A stretch of 64,000 bases of DNA, from the NCBI GenBank assembly GCA_027492585.1, contig JAPUEK010000034.1, positions 1 through 64,000 of the forward strand, given 5' to 3'. Positions 36,441 through 48,280 of the stretch are shown here, piece by piece. A program made the translations under genes and the position numbers. The notes under the pieces were generated by a model that was not told the origin of the DNA, did not search any database, and saw only the letters and a program-made list of their open reading frames with translations. How positions within the stretch are numbered: position 1 is the first letter of the stretch; every line of letters begins with the position of its first letter. Source of the DNA: Paracoccaceae bacterium (GTDB taxonomy: Bacteria; Pseudomonadota; Alphaproteobacteria; Rhodobacterales; Rhodobacteraceae).

Positions 36441-37346
36441 TCAGCTCCGCTTCAGTTTGGGATCGAGCGCGTCGCGCAGCCCGTCGCCCATCAGGTTGAT
36501 CGCCAGCACCGAGATCAGGATGGCAAGACCGGGCAGCGTCACCACCCACCAGGCGCGCAGGATGAACTCCCGCGCTTCGGCCAGCATGGTTCCCCATTCG
36601 GAGGCCGGCGGCTGCGCGCCCATGCCGAGAAAGCCCAGCGCGGCGGAATCGAGCACGGCGGAGGAGAAGGAGAGCGTGGCCTGCACGATCAGCGGCCCGA
36701 GGCAGTTGGGCAGGATGGTGCGGAACATGAGCCGCAGGTTGCCTGCGCCGGAAACGCGGGCGGCCATCACATAGTCGCGGCGCATCTCCCCCATCACCGA
36801 GGCGCGGGTGAGGCGGGCGAAATGCGGCTGGTAGACGATGGCGATGGCGATCATCGCATTGGTCAGGCCGGGGCCGAGAATGGCCACCAGAACGAGGGCG
36901 AGCAGCAGCGAGGGGAAGGCCAGAACCACATCCATCACCCGCATGATGACGGAATCGACCCAGCCGCCGAAGTATCCGGCGACAAGTCCGATGACGATGC
37001 CGCCGACCAGCGCGATGGAGACGACGACGATGCCGATGAACAGCGAATACTGCGCGCCGTAGATGAGACGGGACAGCATGTCGCGGCCGACGGCATCGGT
37101 GCCGAGCAGGAAGCCCGCGCGTCCGCCCTCCTGCCACACCGGCGGCACCAGCAGGGCGTCGCGGTATTGCATCGTCGGGTCATGCGGCGCGATGAGCGGT
37201 GCGAGAACGGCGACGAGGACCAGCAGGATGAAGACGGCAAGCCCGGCCACGGCGCCGCGGTTCTGGCGGAAATAGAACCAGAAATCGGCCAGCATCCGGC
37301 GGCGGATCGCGGCGTCGGAAAGTTTGACGGAGGTTGTATCGCTCAT
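36441..37346 (-). CDS. Dipeptide-type ABC transporter permease (DppC-like)
   Basis: Inner-membrane permease of about 301 residues. A short cytosolic N terminus is followed by a hydrophobic segment and HDPTMQYRDALLVPP, then FLLGTDAVGRDMLSRLIYGAQYSLFIG, the OppC/DppC hallmark. The EAA loop AARVSGAGNLRLMFRTILPN docks onto the ATPases. The ATG at 37346 overlaps the dppB stop in ATGA. Open sequence continues to 37970 through dppB but is not coding. Confidence 0.93.
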   Translation of the reverse strand: MSDTTSVKLSDAAIRRRMLADFWFYFRQNRGAVAGLAVFILLVLVAVLAPLIAPHDPTMQYRDALLVPPVWQEGGRAGFLLGTDAVGRDMLSRLIYGAQYSLFIGIVVVSIALVGGIVIGLVAGYFGGWVDSVIMRVMDVVLAFPSLLLALVLVAILGPGLTNAMIAIAIVYQPHFARLTRASVMGEMRRDYVMAARVSGAGNLRLMFRTILPNCLGPLIVQATLSFSSAVLDSAALGFLGMGAQPPASEWGTMLAEAREFILRAWWVVTLPGLAILISVLAINLMGDGLRDALDPKLKRS

Positions 37347-38350
37347 TTGTGGCGGATCCTCGGATTGATCAGGCCATAGGTCAGATCCACGAGGAGGTTG
37401 ACCAGCATGACGATGGCGGCGATCAGCAACAGACCGCTCTGCACCACCGGATAGTCGCGGCGGCTGATGGAATCGATCATCCATTTGCCGATACCGGGCC
37501 AGGAGAAGATCGTCTCGGTCAGGATCGCCCCGGCGAGAAGGACGCCGATCTGCAACCCGATGGTGGTGATCACCGGGATCATCGCATTCCGCAGGGCATG
37601 GACCCCCACGACGCGCGACGGCGGCATCCCCTTGGCGCGGGCGGTGCGGACGTAATCCTCCCCCAGCACCTCGAGCATGGCCGAACGGGTCTGCCGTGCG
37701 ATGACGGCCAGCGGGATCGTCGCAAGCACCACCGACGGCAGGATCAGGTGCGAGATCGCCGAAAGGAAGGCACCCTTCTGCCCGGAGATCAGGCTGTCGA
37801 TCAGCATGAACCCGGTGACCGAGGGGAAGAAATACATCAGCGAGATGCGCCCCGATACCGGGGTCCATTGCAGGATGCCGGAAAAGAGGATGATGAGCAG
37901 CAGGCCCCACCAGAAGATCGGCATGGAAAAGCCGATGAGGGCGGTGGTCATGGAGATCTGATCGAACCAAGAGCCGCGGCGGATCGCGGCGAGAACGCCG
38001 ACCGGCACCCCGACCAGCGTGGCGATGAGGATGGCGCAGAGCCCGAGCTCGACCGTCGCGGGGAAGAGCGACAGGAACTCGGTCAGCACCGGCTTTTTCG
38101 TCACGAGCGAATTGCCGAGATCGCCGTGCAGCAAGCGGTTGAGGAAATCGAAGTATTGCATCCAGATCGGCTTGTCGAAACCAAGCTGGGCGGCCACCTC
38201 GGCGTGACGTTCGGGCGTCATGCCGCGTTCGCCGGCCATCAGCAGCACGGGGTCGCCGGGCAGCACCCGGACGAAGCCGAAGGCGACGACAGTGATCCCG
38301 AGGAACGTCGGGATCAGGTAGAGCAGTTTTCCAAGGATGAAACGGATCAT
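37343..38350 (-). CDS. Dipeptide-type ABC transporter permease (DppB-like)
   Basis: Inner-membrane permease of 335 residues with six predicted helices. Family motifs are an N-terminal GITVVAFGFVRVLPGDPV, LGNSLVTKKPV, ARQTRSAMLEVLGEDYVRTARAKGMPPSRVVGVHALRNAMIPVIT (EAA loop), and LTETIFSWPGIGKW. It pairs with the following DppC-like subunit. The substrate may be di- or oligopeptides, nickel or another small solute; gene order and the binding protein favour peptides. Confidence 0.93.
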   Translation of the reverse strand: MIRFILGKLLYLIPTFLGITVVAFGFVRVLPGDPVLLMAGERGMTPERHAEVAAQLGFDKPIWMQYFDFLNRLLHGDLGNSLVTKKPVLTEFLSLFPATVELGLCAILIATLVGVPVGVLAAIRRGSWFDQISMTTALIGFSMPIFWWGLLLIILFSGILQWTPVSGRISLMYFFPSVTGFMLIDSLISGQKGAFLSAISHLILPSVVLATIPLAVIARQTRSAMLEVLGEDYVRTARAKGMPPSRVVGVHALRNAMIPVITTIGLQIGVLLAGAILTETIFSWPGIGKWMIDSISRRDYPVVQSGLLLIAAIVMLVNLLVDLTYGLINPRIRHK

Positions 38351-38368
38351 GGCACGTCCTGTGCAGGC

Positions 38369-38394
38369 GGGCGCGCGGGGCGAACCGCGCGCCC
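38369..38394 (-). other. Intercistronic hairpin between dppA-like and dppB-like genes
   Basis: A perfect 10-bp GC stem (GGGCGCGCGG / CCGCGCGCCC) with loop GGCGAA occupies the 56-bp gap after the binding-protein gene. There is no T-run. It probably stabilises the abundant binding-protein message or slows read-through into the permease genes. Confidence 0.65.
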
Positions 38395-38406
38395 GGATTT
38401 CAGGGC

Positions 38407-40014
38407 TTATTCGGCAACGTCAACGGTGTCGAAGGTGAAGTCGCCCAGCGGGCTCATCACGAAACCGGAGACCTTGGCCGACATCGGCACATATTGGGTC
38501 GAATGGTCCAGCGTCGCCCAGGGGGCCTGATCCTTGAAGATCACCTGAGCTTCTTCATAGAGCTTGGTGCGTTCGGCCACGTCCGAGGATTGCTTGGCCT
38601 TGGCCAGCAGCGCGGAGAAGTCCTCGTTGCACCAGAAGGCGCGGTTCGCCCCGCCTTCGCCGGCAGCAGCACAGGAGAGGAGAACGCCCATGAAGTTGTC
38701 CGGATCGCCGTTGTCGCCGGTCCAGCCGAGGATGACGGCGCCGTCACGGCCCGGTTCCATCGACTTCTTGAGGTATTCACCCCATTCGTAGCTGACGATC
38801 TCGACCTTGACGCCGACCTTGGCGAAATCTTCCTGGATCAGCTCGGCCGTGCGGCGGGCGTTCGGCATGTAGGGGCGCTGCACCGGCATCGCCCAGACCT
38901 TCATCGACAGATCCTTGACGCCGGCTTCTTCCAGCAGCTTCTTCGAAGCTTCCGGATCATAGGCATCGTCCTGAACCGCGTCGTTGTAGGACCACATGGT
39001 CGGCGGGATCGGGTTCTTGGCAACCTGACCGGCGCCTTGGAACACGGCGTCGATGATCGCCTGTTTGTTGATCGCCATGTTCAGCGCCTTGCGGACCTTC
39101 GGATTGTCGAAGGGCGCCATGGTGGTGTTGTAGGCGAGGTAGCCGATGTTGAGACCGGCCTGCTCATCCATCTTCAGGTTCGCGTCTTCCTTGATCGACG
39201 CGATATCGGCCGGGGCCGGATAGGGCATGAGCTGGCATTCGCCGGCTTTCAGCTTTTGCAGGCGTACGGCGGCATCCGGGGTGATCGCGAAGACCAGATC
39301 GTCGATCTTCGGAGCCTCGCCCCAATAGTCCGGGTTCTTGGCGTAACGGATCACGGCATCCTTCTGGTAGGCCACGAACTTGAACGGGCCGGTGCCGATC
39401 GGATTGTTGTTGAAGTCTTCCTTGGTGCCGGCCTTTTCGAGCGTATCGGCATATTCCTTCGAGACGATGGAAGCGAAGGGCATGGCGATGTCGGCCAGGA
39501 AGGGGGCTTCCGGGCGGGTCAGCACGAATTTGACGGTGTTGTCGTCGATCTTCTCGATGGATTTGATCAGCGACGGCAGTTCCATCGAGGTGTAGTATTC
39601 ATAGGTGATCCCGGCGATGTATTCGTGCCAGGGATTGTCCTTGTTTCCCTGACGGTCGTAGCTGAAGATCACGTCATCGGCGTTGAAATCGCGGGTCGGG
39701 GTGAAGGCGTCGTTGGACTGCCATTTCACGCCCTTGCGGAGATGGAAGGTATATTCCAGCCCGTCGGCCGAAACCTCCCAGGTTTCAGCAAGGCCCGGCT
39801 CGATTTCGGTCGTGCCTTTCTTGAATTCCACCAGACGGTTGAAGATCGGGTGGGCCGAAGCGTCGAAGGTCGTGCCGGCGGTATAGGGCGCCGGGTCGAA
39901 GCCTTCGGGGGACGCTTCGGAGCAATAGACGAAGGTCTTTGCGAAGGTCGGCAGGGCCGTGCTGCACAGCAGCAGGGTCGCGGCGCCCGCGATTGCGATT
40001 TTCTTCAGTAGCAT
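38407..40014 (-). CDS. Periplasmic dipeptide-type binding protein (DppA-like)
   Basis: Extracytoplasmic solute-binding protein family 5, 535 residues. A signal peptide ([22 protein letters not shown]) precedes [17 protein letters not shown], the DppA-like N terminus. The SBP_bac_5 signature appears as [24 protein letters not shown], with [16 protein letters not shown] later. It is the first gene of the transport operon and is followed by a stable hairpin. An XRE-cupin regulator gene ends 84 bases upstream on the same strand. True peptide specificity is unproven; family 5 proteins also bind haem, glutathione, nickel or opines. Confidence 0.92.
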   Translation of the reverse strand: MLLKKIAIAGAATLLLCSTALPTFAKTFVYCSEASPEGFDPAPYTAGTTFDASAHPIFNRLVEFKKGTTEIEPGLAETWEVSADGLEYTFHLRKGVKWQSNDAFTPTRDFNADDVIFSYDRQGNKDNPWHEYIAGITYEYYTSMELPSLIKSIEKIDDNTVKFVLTRPEAPFLADIAMPFASIVSKEYADTLEKAGTKEDFNNNPIGTGPFKFVAYQKDAVIRYAKNPDYWGEAPKIDDLVFAITPDAAVRLQKLKAGECQLMPYPAPADIASIKEDANLKMDEQAGLNIGYLAYNTTMAPFDNPKVRKALNMAINKQAIIDAVFQGAGQVAKNPIPPTMWSYNDAVQDDAYDPEASKKLLEEAGVKDLSMKVWAMPVQRPYMPNARRTAELIQEDFAKVGVKVEIVSYEWGEYLKKSMEPGRDGAVILGWTGDNGDPDNFMGVLLSCAAAGEGGANRAFWCNEDFSALLAKAKQSSDVAERTKLYEEAQVIFKDQAPWATLDHSTQYVPMSAKVSGFVMSPLGDFTFDTVDVAE

Positions 40015-40098
40015 GGGATACTCCTCACTGGTCTTTGTTGGTTCCGCCGATAGAGGTTCGGCGGTTTCGTCGGGGTCTGCCCTTGGTCGGGCCGGCCG

Positions 40099-40740
40099 TC
40101 AGTCCGAGGCCGCAGCCTCTGCCGGAACGGGGCGAGGCGGGGCCGCAGAACGCGGAATGGGCGGCGAAGACGTGGCGCCGTGCAACATTTTGCCGGTCCA
40201 CAGGATGCGCGCCGTCTGATCGGATGCATTGGCCCAGGAATGGGGATGCTGTCCGAGATAATGCATGCTGTCGCCGGCGCCCAGGAGGAAGTCCTGTCCG
40301 CCGACCGACTGCCGGATCGTGCCTTCGAGGATGAAGATGATCTCTTCGCCTTCGTGCTGAACGGTTTCCGAGACATAGCCGACCGGGACATTCAGGATGA
40401 AGGAGGTCAGCTCATGGCCCGGAAATTCCGCACCGATCTTTTCGTAGCTGATGGAACTGCCGGCGAGGGAAAATCTGATGCGCTCCGACGCGCGGGTCAG
40501 ACTGTCGGCCTGATGCGGGGTGGCGATGAAATAGTCGATGCCCACCTTGAGGGCCGCCGCGATTCCCGCGAGCGTTCCGAGAGTGGGAACGGCATTGTCG
40601 CGCTCGACCTGGCTCAGATACCCCACGGAGACACCACAGACATTACTCAACTCCTGCAACGTCAGCGACATCAGTTGCCGACGTTTCCGTATCCGACGAC
40701 CAAGCGCCATCGAAATGCCGTCTGCCTGCTTTCGTGTCAT
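40099..40740 (-). CDS. XRE-family regulator with C-terminal cupin domain
   Basis: A 213-residue regulator. The N-terminal HTH is RKRRQLMSLTLQELSNVCGVSVGYLSQVERDNAVPTLGTLAGIAAAL (about 18-65). The C-terminal cupin_2 barrel (about 110-185) includes HEGEEIIFILEGTIR and LLGAGDSMHYLGQHPHSWAN. This architecture (as in PuuR) usually senses a small metabolite. It lies upstream of and co-directional with the peptide-transport operon, so control of that operon is likely. An in-frame ATG at 40710 could be the real start. Confidence 0.87.
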   Translation of the reverse strand: MTRKQADGISMALGRRIRKRRQLMSLTLQELSNVCGVSVGYLSQVERDNAVPTLGTLAGIAAALKVGIDYFIATPHQADSLTRASERIRFSLAGSSISYEKIGAEFPGHELTSFILNVPVGYVSETVQHEGEEIIFILEGTIRQSVGGQDFLLGAGDSMHYLGQHPHSWANASDQTARILWTGKMLHGATSSPPIPRSAAPPRPVPAEAAASD

Positions 40741-40968
40741 TCAACCCCGGTATCGACGGCTCTCCTCTGGCGGGCATTTCAGCCCAAAAGGCAGGGAAGG
40801 ACAACAGGAATATCTGTCAGGGAAAAATAATTATTCTCGCCCCCGGATGCGGCGTTCTTTTCGCCAGCCGCTTGTCTGGGTGCCGGGCCGATGCAGGACG
40901 CTGCCAGCCTTGCTCTTGCATGGTTTTCCCGTTAATCGCGGGCGAAACCGTGAAGGAGCTTTTCCAAG

Positions 40969-42213
40969 ATGTCCGCTGCGAAATATGCGCCGAAGAAAGT
41001 CGTTCTCGCCTATTCGGGCGGGCTGGATACGTCGATCATCCTGAAGTGGCTTCAGACGGAATACGGGTGCGAGGTCGTGACCTTCACCGCCGATCTTGGT
41101 CAGGGGGAGGAGCTGGAGCCGGCGCGGCAGAAAGCGATCCTGATGGGGATCAAGCCGGAGAACATCCATATCGTCGACGTGCGCGAGGAATTCGTGCGGG
41201 ATTTCGTTTTCCCGATGTTCCGCGCCAATGCGCTTTACGAGGGGCTTTACCTGCTTGGCACTTCCATTGCGCGGCCGCTGATCTCGCAGCATCTGGTGCG
41301 GATCGCCCATGAGACCGGCGCGGATGCGGTGGCGCATGGGGCGACGGGCAAGGGCAACGATCAGGTGCGGTTCGAGTTGTCGGCCTATGCGCTCGACCCG
41401 TCGATCAAGGTCATCGCCCCGTGGCGGGAGTGGGATCTGACCTCGCGTACCAAGCTTCTGGAGTTTGCCGAAGCGAACCAGATTCCGATCGCCAAGGACA
41501 AGCGCGGCGAGGCGCCGTTCTCGGTCGATGCGAACCTGTTGCACACCTCTTCCGAGGGCAAGGTGCTGGAGAACCCGGCGGAGGAAGCGCCGGAATTCGT
41601 CTATCAGCGCGTGACCCCGGTGGAGAAGGCACCCGATACCCCGGAATATGTCGAGATCGGTTTCGAGAAGGGCGATGCGGTGTCGATCAACGGCGAGGCG
41701 CTGAGCCCGGCGACGATCCTGACCCGGCTGAACGAACTTGGCGGCAAGCATGGGGTCGGTCTGCTCGATCTGGTGGAAAACCGCTTTGTCGGGATGAAAT
41801 CGCGCGGCCTTTACGAAACCCCCGGCGGCACGATCCTGCTGGAGGCGCATCGCGGGATCGAGCAGATCACGCTCGATGCCGGGGCGGGTCATCTCAAGGA
41901 CAGCATCATGCCGCGCTATGCGGAGCTGATCTACAATGGCTTCTGGTTCAGCCCGGAGCGCGAGATGCTTCAGGCCCTGATCGACAAGAGCCAGGAGCAT
42001 GTGACCGGGACGGTGCGGGTCAAGCTTTACAAAGGCTCGGCGCGGACGGTGGCGCGCTGGTCGGATCACTCGCTCTATTCCGAAAAGCATGTGACCTTCG
42101 AGGAAGATGCCGGCGCCTATGACCAGAAGGACGCGGCGGGTTTCATCCGCCTGAACGCCCTGCGCCTGAAGCTGATTGCGACGCGCAATGCGCGGGTGGC
42201 GAAGAAGGGCTAG
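40969..42213 (+). CDS. argG: Argininosuccinate synthase
   Basis: Condenses citrulline and aspartate with ATP in arginine biosynthesis. The 414-residue protein has the PP-loop [12 protein letters not shown] near the N terminus, [37 protein letters not shown] (substrate site), PWREWDL and [19 protein letters not shown], all characteristic. It stands alone with a 228-bp upstream spacer that must carry its promoter and that of the divergent XRE gene. A parS site and an intrinsic terminator follow the stop. Confidence 0.97.
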   Translation: MSAAKYAPKKVVLAYSGGLDTSIILKWLQTEYGCEVVTFTADLGQGEELEPARQKAILMGIKPENIHIVDVREEFVRDFVFPMFRANALYEGLYLLGTSIARPLISQHLVRIAHETGADAVAHGATGKGNDQVRFELSAYALDPSIKVIAPWREWDLTSRTKLLEFAEANQIPIAKDKRGEAPFSVDANLLHTSSEGKVLENPAEEAPEFVYQRVTPVEKAPDTPEYVEIGFEKGDAVSINGEALSPATILTRLNELGGKHGVGLLDLVENRFVGMKSRGLYETPGGTILLEAHRGIEQITLDAGAGHLKDSIMPRYAELIYNGFWFSPEREMLQALIDKSQEHVTGTVRVKLYKGSARTVARWSDHSLYSEKHVTFEEDAGAYDQKDAAGFIRLNALRLKLIATRNARVAKKG

Positions 42214-42222
42214 TTCCCGCTT

Positions 42223-42238
42223 TGTTTCACGTGAAACA
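42223..42238. promoter_or_regulatory. parS: parS centromere site 4
   Basis: A fourth exact TGTTTCACGTGAAACA, ten bases after the argG stop, about 25 kb from the proposed origin. It is the only parS of the four that is not inside a gene. Confidence 0.94.
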
Positions 42239-42241
42239 GGG

Positions 42242-42267
42242 GGCCGCATCCTCGGGTGCGGCCTTTG
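42242..42267 (+). terminator. Intrinsic terminator after argG
   Basis: GGCCGCATCC paired with GGGTGCGGCC (one G-T pair) around a short loop, then TTTG. It directly follows parS site 4, so ParB bound at parS would sit beside the end of the argG transcript. Confidence 0.65.
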
Positions 42268-42343
42268 TCATTCGTGACGCTACGGCGCGGTTGCACCCCT
42301 TCCTGCCGCGGCTAGTCTGCGCCGCAAACAGGGGGAGGCCGGT

Positions 42344-42634
42344 TTGGCACTGGAAGACATCGCGAGTCGGTTGAGCAAAGCCCTTGAAACCCGGCCCTTT
42401 TCCGGCAGCCTCAAGTTCGACTGCGGCGAGGCGGGCGTGATCGTGATGGCGGATGGAGCCGCCAGCACGGCCGATCGGGAAACCGACTGCACGCTGCGTT
42501 TGAGCGAAGAGAATCTGGCGAATCTCCTGAAGGGCCAGCTCAATCCGATGATGGCGCTGGCCACGGGCAAGCTGAAGCTTTCCGGCAATCCCGCCGTCGC
42601 CATGGGGTTGGCAAAACTGCTATCCACCCGCTAA
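42344..42634 (+). CDS. SCP2-type sterol-carrier domain protein
   Basis: A 96-residue protein consisting of one SCP2 domain: GSLKFDCGEAGVIVMADG, CTLRLSEENLANLLKGQLNPMMALATGKLKLSGNPAVAMGL is the lipid-pocket signature. Such stand-alone domains are common in Rhodobacteraceae and are thought to bind acyl chains or other hydrophobic ligands, but the ligand is unknown. The start is TTG at 42344, after GGGGGAGG; no ATG or GTG fits better. Confidence 0.8.
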   Translation: MALEDIASRLSKALETRPFSGSLKFDCGEAGVIVMADGAASTADRETDCTLRLSEENLANLLKGQLNPMMALATGKLKLSGNPAVAMGLAKLLSTR

Positions 42635-42928
42635 ATCGACCCGAACCAAGGCAAGAGCAACGACGGTTGGGCCGGACCCGGTCGATTGCGTGAAATCAGC
42701 GGAATCCCGAGCCCATTCAGAACAGCCTGCCGGGATCATTCGGCGCAACCATACTTGGCGGAACCCCGTCAGGTCGTGCGTTCAGGGGCGAGGGCCGTGG
42801 CTTCCCTGCGGTCCGGAGCCCTGAGGGGCCGCAGACCGGGCAAGCAAGGAAACGGCATCAAGAGAAGCGGGCAAAGCCGCACCACGCCAGCAAAGCATGG
42901 TGCCGCCCGCCTTCCAGAAGAACCCGGT
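42635..42928. other. Gene-free spacer between SCP2-like and GNAT genes
   Basis: 294 bases with no convincing frame. One imperfect hairpin (CTGCGGTCC paired with GGGCCGCAG, 42806-42834) could end transcription from either side, though it lacks a T-run. Confidence 0.4.
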
Positions 42929-43606
42929 CTATCTTCGGTTCAGCGCCTTTGCAGTCAGGTCAGACAGCGCCACCTTCTGCTTGCCATCGGCATCGAAGTT
43001 CGACGGGTCAAACCACGTCTGATAGGCGGCTTTCAGCGCCGGCCATTCGCCATCAATGATCGAGAACCACGCGGTATCCCGGTTCCTGCCCTTGATGATG
43101 AAATGCTGACGGAACAATCCCTCGTAGGTGAAGCCGAATCGGCCCGCGGCCAGTTTCGAGGGCTCATTGCCATTGTCGCATTTCCACTCGAAGCGACGGT
43201 AGCCGAGCGTATCGAAGACATGCGCCATGAAGAGAAACAGCGCCTCGGTCGCCTTTGCGCTGCGGGCCATGGCCGGACCCCAGTAGATGTTGCCGATTTC
43301 TGCCACGCCATGCGTTGCGTCGATCCGCATCAGCGCCTGTCGCCCCACGGCCTTGCCGGTGGCTTTGTCGATGACCGCAAAGAACATCGGGTCGTCGCTC
43401 TGCTCGGCCTTGTCGGCCCAGGCACGGGCATCTTCGACCGTTTCGGGCGGCATGTCGGGCAGATAGCGATACTTCTCCTGCCGGTCCGGCACGGCGGCGG
43501 CAATGCGGAGTTCCTCGGCATGATCCTCGGCGCGCAGAGGCACGAGCTTGACGAAACGCCCTTCGATCACCTGCTTCTGCGGTTTGGGAAATCCGGTTTT
43601 CAGCAT
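42929..43606 (-). CDS. GNAT family N-acetyltransferase (RimJ/RimL-like)
   Basis: A 225-residue acetyltransferase. GRFVKLVPLRAEDHAEELRIAA is the usual RimL-like N terminus, MFFAVIDKATGKAVGRQALMRIDATHGVAEIGNIYWGP the central beta-sheet, and ATEALFLFMAHVFDTLGYRRFEWKCDNGNEPSKLAAGRFGFTYEGLFRQH the acetyl-CoA region and C-terminal half. The ATG at 43606 gives MLKTGFPKPQ. The target (ribosomal protein, other protein or small molecule) is not known. It is monocistronic. Confidence 0.88.
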   Translation of the reverse strand: MLKTGFPKPQKQVIEGRFVKLVPLRAEDHAEELRIAAAVPDRQEKYRYLPDMPPETVEDARAWADKAEQSDDPMFFAVIDKATGKAVGRQALMRIDATHGVAEIGNIYWGPAMARSAKATEALFLFMAHVFDTLGYRRFEWKCDNGNEPSKLAAGRFGFTYEGLFRQHFIIKGRNRDTAWFSIIDGEWPALKAAYQTWFDPSNFDADGKQKVALSDLTAKALNRR

Positions 43607-44045
43607 TTCAGCCCTCTTCGTTTCCGGCAAGCCCTCTGGACGCCGTGTTCTGCAACATCCCGCCCTGACCGGTGCGAACAAAGACGTAATGGACATTGCC
43701 GCCGCCTTCAAGAATCTCGCAGCAGTGGATCGGGTGGCGCGGGACGTAGGCGTAATCCCCGCCGGCAGGTCAAAGGACGTTTGCCGCCCTCCCCGCAGTC
43801 GATCCCGGATGCGGCCCGCTAGCAGGAGCCGCAGCGCCACTGGCCCGGCTTGCAGACAGCGGTGACGCGGCATCGCCCGACCCGGCCGGCGGTCCCCCAC
43901 TGACAGCGCCTTTCGGAGGTTCTGTCCGGGAGGGTGACGGAGCCGGGCTCCGGATTCCCGGCGCGGAAGTAGCTGATTTCCCTGAACGGAATGTCCGGCA
44001 TTGCGAGCCGGCATGTGAAAAGGGGGGCCGAAGCCCCCCGATCCC
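43607..44045. other. Spacer between GNAT and clpB genes
   Basis: 439 bases. The stretch 43819-44001 may encode a 60-residue Cys-rich protein (listed separately). The remaining 43607-43818 has no clear reading frame, promoter or repeat by eye. Confidence 0.4.
43819..44001 (-). CDS. Possible small Cys-rich protein (60 residues)
   Basis: ATG to TAG frame on minus encoding MPDIPFREISYFRAGNPEPG at the start and a Cys-rich end (five cysteines: RRCQW, GRCRV, AVCKP, RWRC-type, GSC). Third codon positions are overwhelmingly G or C, as in true genes nearby, which is why I list it. No good Shine-Dalgarno sequence precedes the ATG, and I recognise no family. It has no signal peptide and could be a small metal-binding or secreted-toxin-like protein, but nothing in the sequence decides this. 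Confidence 0.35.
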   Translation of the reverse strand: MPDIPFREISYFRAGNPEPGSVTLPDRTSERRCQWGTAGRVGRCRVTAVCKPGQWRCGSC

Positions 44046-46658
<2,613 letters not shown>

Positions 46659-46907
46659 CGGTTATTCTCCTTTTCCCAGCACCGCCTGCGAACGCCCTGA
46701 AAAGGCACGTCCGCTCCGGCCTTGCGGTGAATTTGGGGGGCGGAAGGCCGGGCCGCAAGACCATCCGCCCCGCCGGCCATCAATTTTCCGCCCATTCCCG
46801 TCCGCAACCTCGGCGGCATCGCGCCCGCAGGAGGAGAGTGCCTGTTCAAGCCGCTTGCGCGGCGCGGGAACGGCAGGCCTAAGAGAGAAAACGGGAGAGG
46901 GCAGCCC

Positions 46908-47297
46908 ATGAATGACAACCTGCAACCTTTGTTGCACAAGGCTCCGCTGCAGGGGCTGCGGGTGAACATCAACCGGGCCGGTCTGTGCATCGGCGATCCG
47001 GTGGAGCTGGTGCTGATGGAGGATGGGCAGGTCGGCATCTTCGCGCGGGTGCGGAAGCGGTTTCTGGGCATCATCCCGCATCAGGGGCAGGCGCAGCTCG
47101 GCGAGCTTGCCCCCCAGGCCGCACGGATGATCGCGCCGGCGCTGCATCACGGCCAGCATCTGCGTGTCCGCATCGTCGGGCTGACGCCGGAACATCTTTC
47201 CGACAGCGCCGGGCCGGAGGTGCATATCTCCGTCTGGGGCGACAAGGCGCGGCTGGCGGAGGCCTTCCCGCCTCAGTTCTCCTCGGGCGGGGCGTAA
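46908..47297 (+). CDS. Conserved hypothetical protein, possibly HIRAN-like
   Basis: A 129-residue protein I do not recognise. The centre (LCIGDPVELVLMEDGQVGIFARVRKRFLGIIPHQGQAQLGEL) has a rhythm similar to HIRAN domains, which bind DNA ends, with a G-x-P-V-E-L entry and LG-I-P turn, but the conserved Asn/Asp of HIRAN is not obvious. The rest is a basic region and VGLTPEHLSDSAGPEVHISVWG. It has no signal peptide or membrane segment. It diverges from clpB and its last 25 bases overlap the convergent propeller gene. It looks like a Rhodobacteraceae-specific family. Confidence 0.7.
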   Translation: MNDNLQPLLHKAPLQGLRVNINRAGLCIGDPVELVLMEDGQVGIFARVRKRFLGIIPHQGQAQLGELAPQAARMIAPALHHGQHLRVRIVGLTPEHLSDSAGPEVHISVWGDKARLAEAFPPQFSSGGA

Positions 47298-48109
47298 CGC
47301 ATATAGGCGAAGGCGCTTCCGTCGGGCGACCAGTTCGGCACGTTCATCGTGCCTTGCCCGCCGTTGAATTCCAGCACCCGCCGCCGGTTGCCGCCTTGCG
47401 GATCGCAAAGGACAAGCGCCACCGGCAGGTCGCGCGGATGGCCGAGCGTTCCGGGCGGATAGGCGAGATACAGAAGATGCCGTCCGTCCGGCGAGGGATG
47501 CGGGAACCAGTTCACATGGTCGTCGGCGAAAAGCCTGCGCTGGCCGCTGCCGTCCGGCGCCATGATCCAGATCTGGGCATGGCCGTCGCGGTCGCAATTG
47601 TAATAGATCGCGCGGCCGTCGGCCGCATAATCCGGCCCGTCGCAATGGCCTTCGCCGAAGGTCAGCCGGGTTTCCTCGCCGCCCTCCACCGCAATCGTGT
47701 AAACGTCGATCACCCGGCTGCCGCCGCGCGCCGCGACATAGGCGAGCCGCCTGCCATCCGGCGACCAGCCATGCCACCAGCTTGGCGCCTCGGGAGAGGC
47801 CAGTTTCGGCTCCCCCCCCTCGGCGGGCATGAGGAAGATCTCCGACCCGCGGTCGCGGTGATGGGACAGGACGATCCGCTTCCCGTCAGGGCTGATGCCG
47901 TGGTCATTGTTGCAGCGCGTGGCAAAGCCGCTCTCCACCGGCTCCAGTGCCGGCGCGTCAAGCGGTACGCGGAAAAGCCGCCCGTCGCCATTGACCAGAA
48001 GCGACCGCCCCGAAGGGTCCCAGTTCGGCGCTTCGATCAGCAGATCGGTCCGAAGCACCACCCGGACAGAGCCGGTGGCAAGGTCGTAGATCTCAAGCGC
48101 GCTTCGCAT
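47273..48109 (-). CDS. TolB-like beta-propeller (PD40 repeat) protein
   Basis: A 278-residue protein built from about six WD40-like PD40 blades: repeated SPDGxxI/L-type motifs (ISPDGKRIVLSHH, WSPDGRRLAYVAARG, AADGRAIYYNCDRDG, PSPDGRHLLYLAY, WSPDGSAFAYMRY). No signal peptide is visible, unlike TolB, so a cytosolic scaffold or hydrolase-associated role is possible. I saw no catalytic domain. The stop region overlaps the convergent hypothetical gene by 25 bases. Confidence 0.82.
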   Translation of the reverse strand: MRSALEIYDLATGSVRVVLRTDLLIEAPNWDPSGRSLLVNGDGRLFRVPLDAPALEPVESGFATRCNNDHGISPDGKRIVLSHHRDRGSEIFLMPAEGGEPKLASPEAPSWWHGWSPDGRRLAYVAARGGSRVIDVYTIAVEGGEETRLTFGEGHCDGPDYAADGRAIYYNCDRDGHAQIWIMAPDGSGQRRLFADDHVNWFPHPSPDGRHLLYLAYPPGTLGHPRDLPVALVLCDPQGGNRRRVLEFNGGQGTMNVPNWSPDGSAFAYMRYAPPEEN

Positions 48110-48171
48110 CAGAGTTCTCTCCTTGGTCCTGGGTCCTCGGCAATCGGCAAGTGTTGCGCCCGTTGGTGGCC

Positions 48172-48232
48172 GCGGAGGGGTTTGGCAACCCTCCGGACCT
48201 CTCCGCAGGATATTTTCAGATAGAAAATGGAG
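48172..48232 (-). repeat. Dispersed intergenic hairpin element, copy D (diverged)
   Basis: Stem CGGAGGG (48173-48179) with CCCTCCG (48189-48195), then GGACCTCTCCGCAGGATATTTT and an altered arm. It is the most diverged of the four copies but keeps the CGCAGGATATTT core. It lies between two minus-strand genes, downstream of the 48.3-kb gene. Confidence 0.65.
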
Positions 48233-48280
48233 AGGGGGGGAAGGCCCGATAAGTCGCCCAGCCAGGGGGCGGGCCGGCCC

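Noticed and set aside
46659-46907. RpoH heat-shock promoter for clpB
   Set aside because: No convincing CTTGA-type -35 with a matching -10 on the minus strand.
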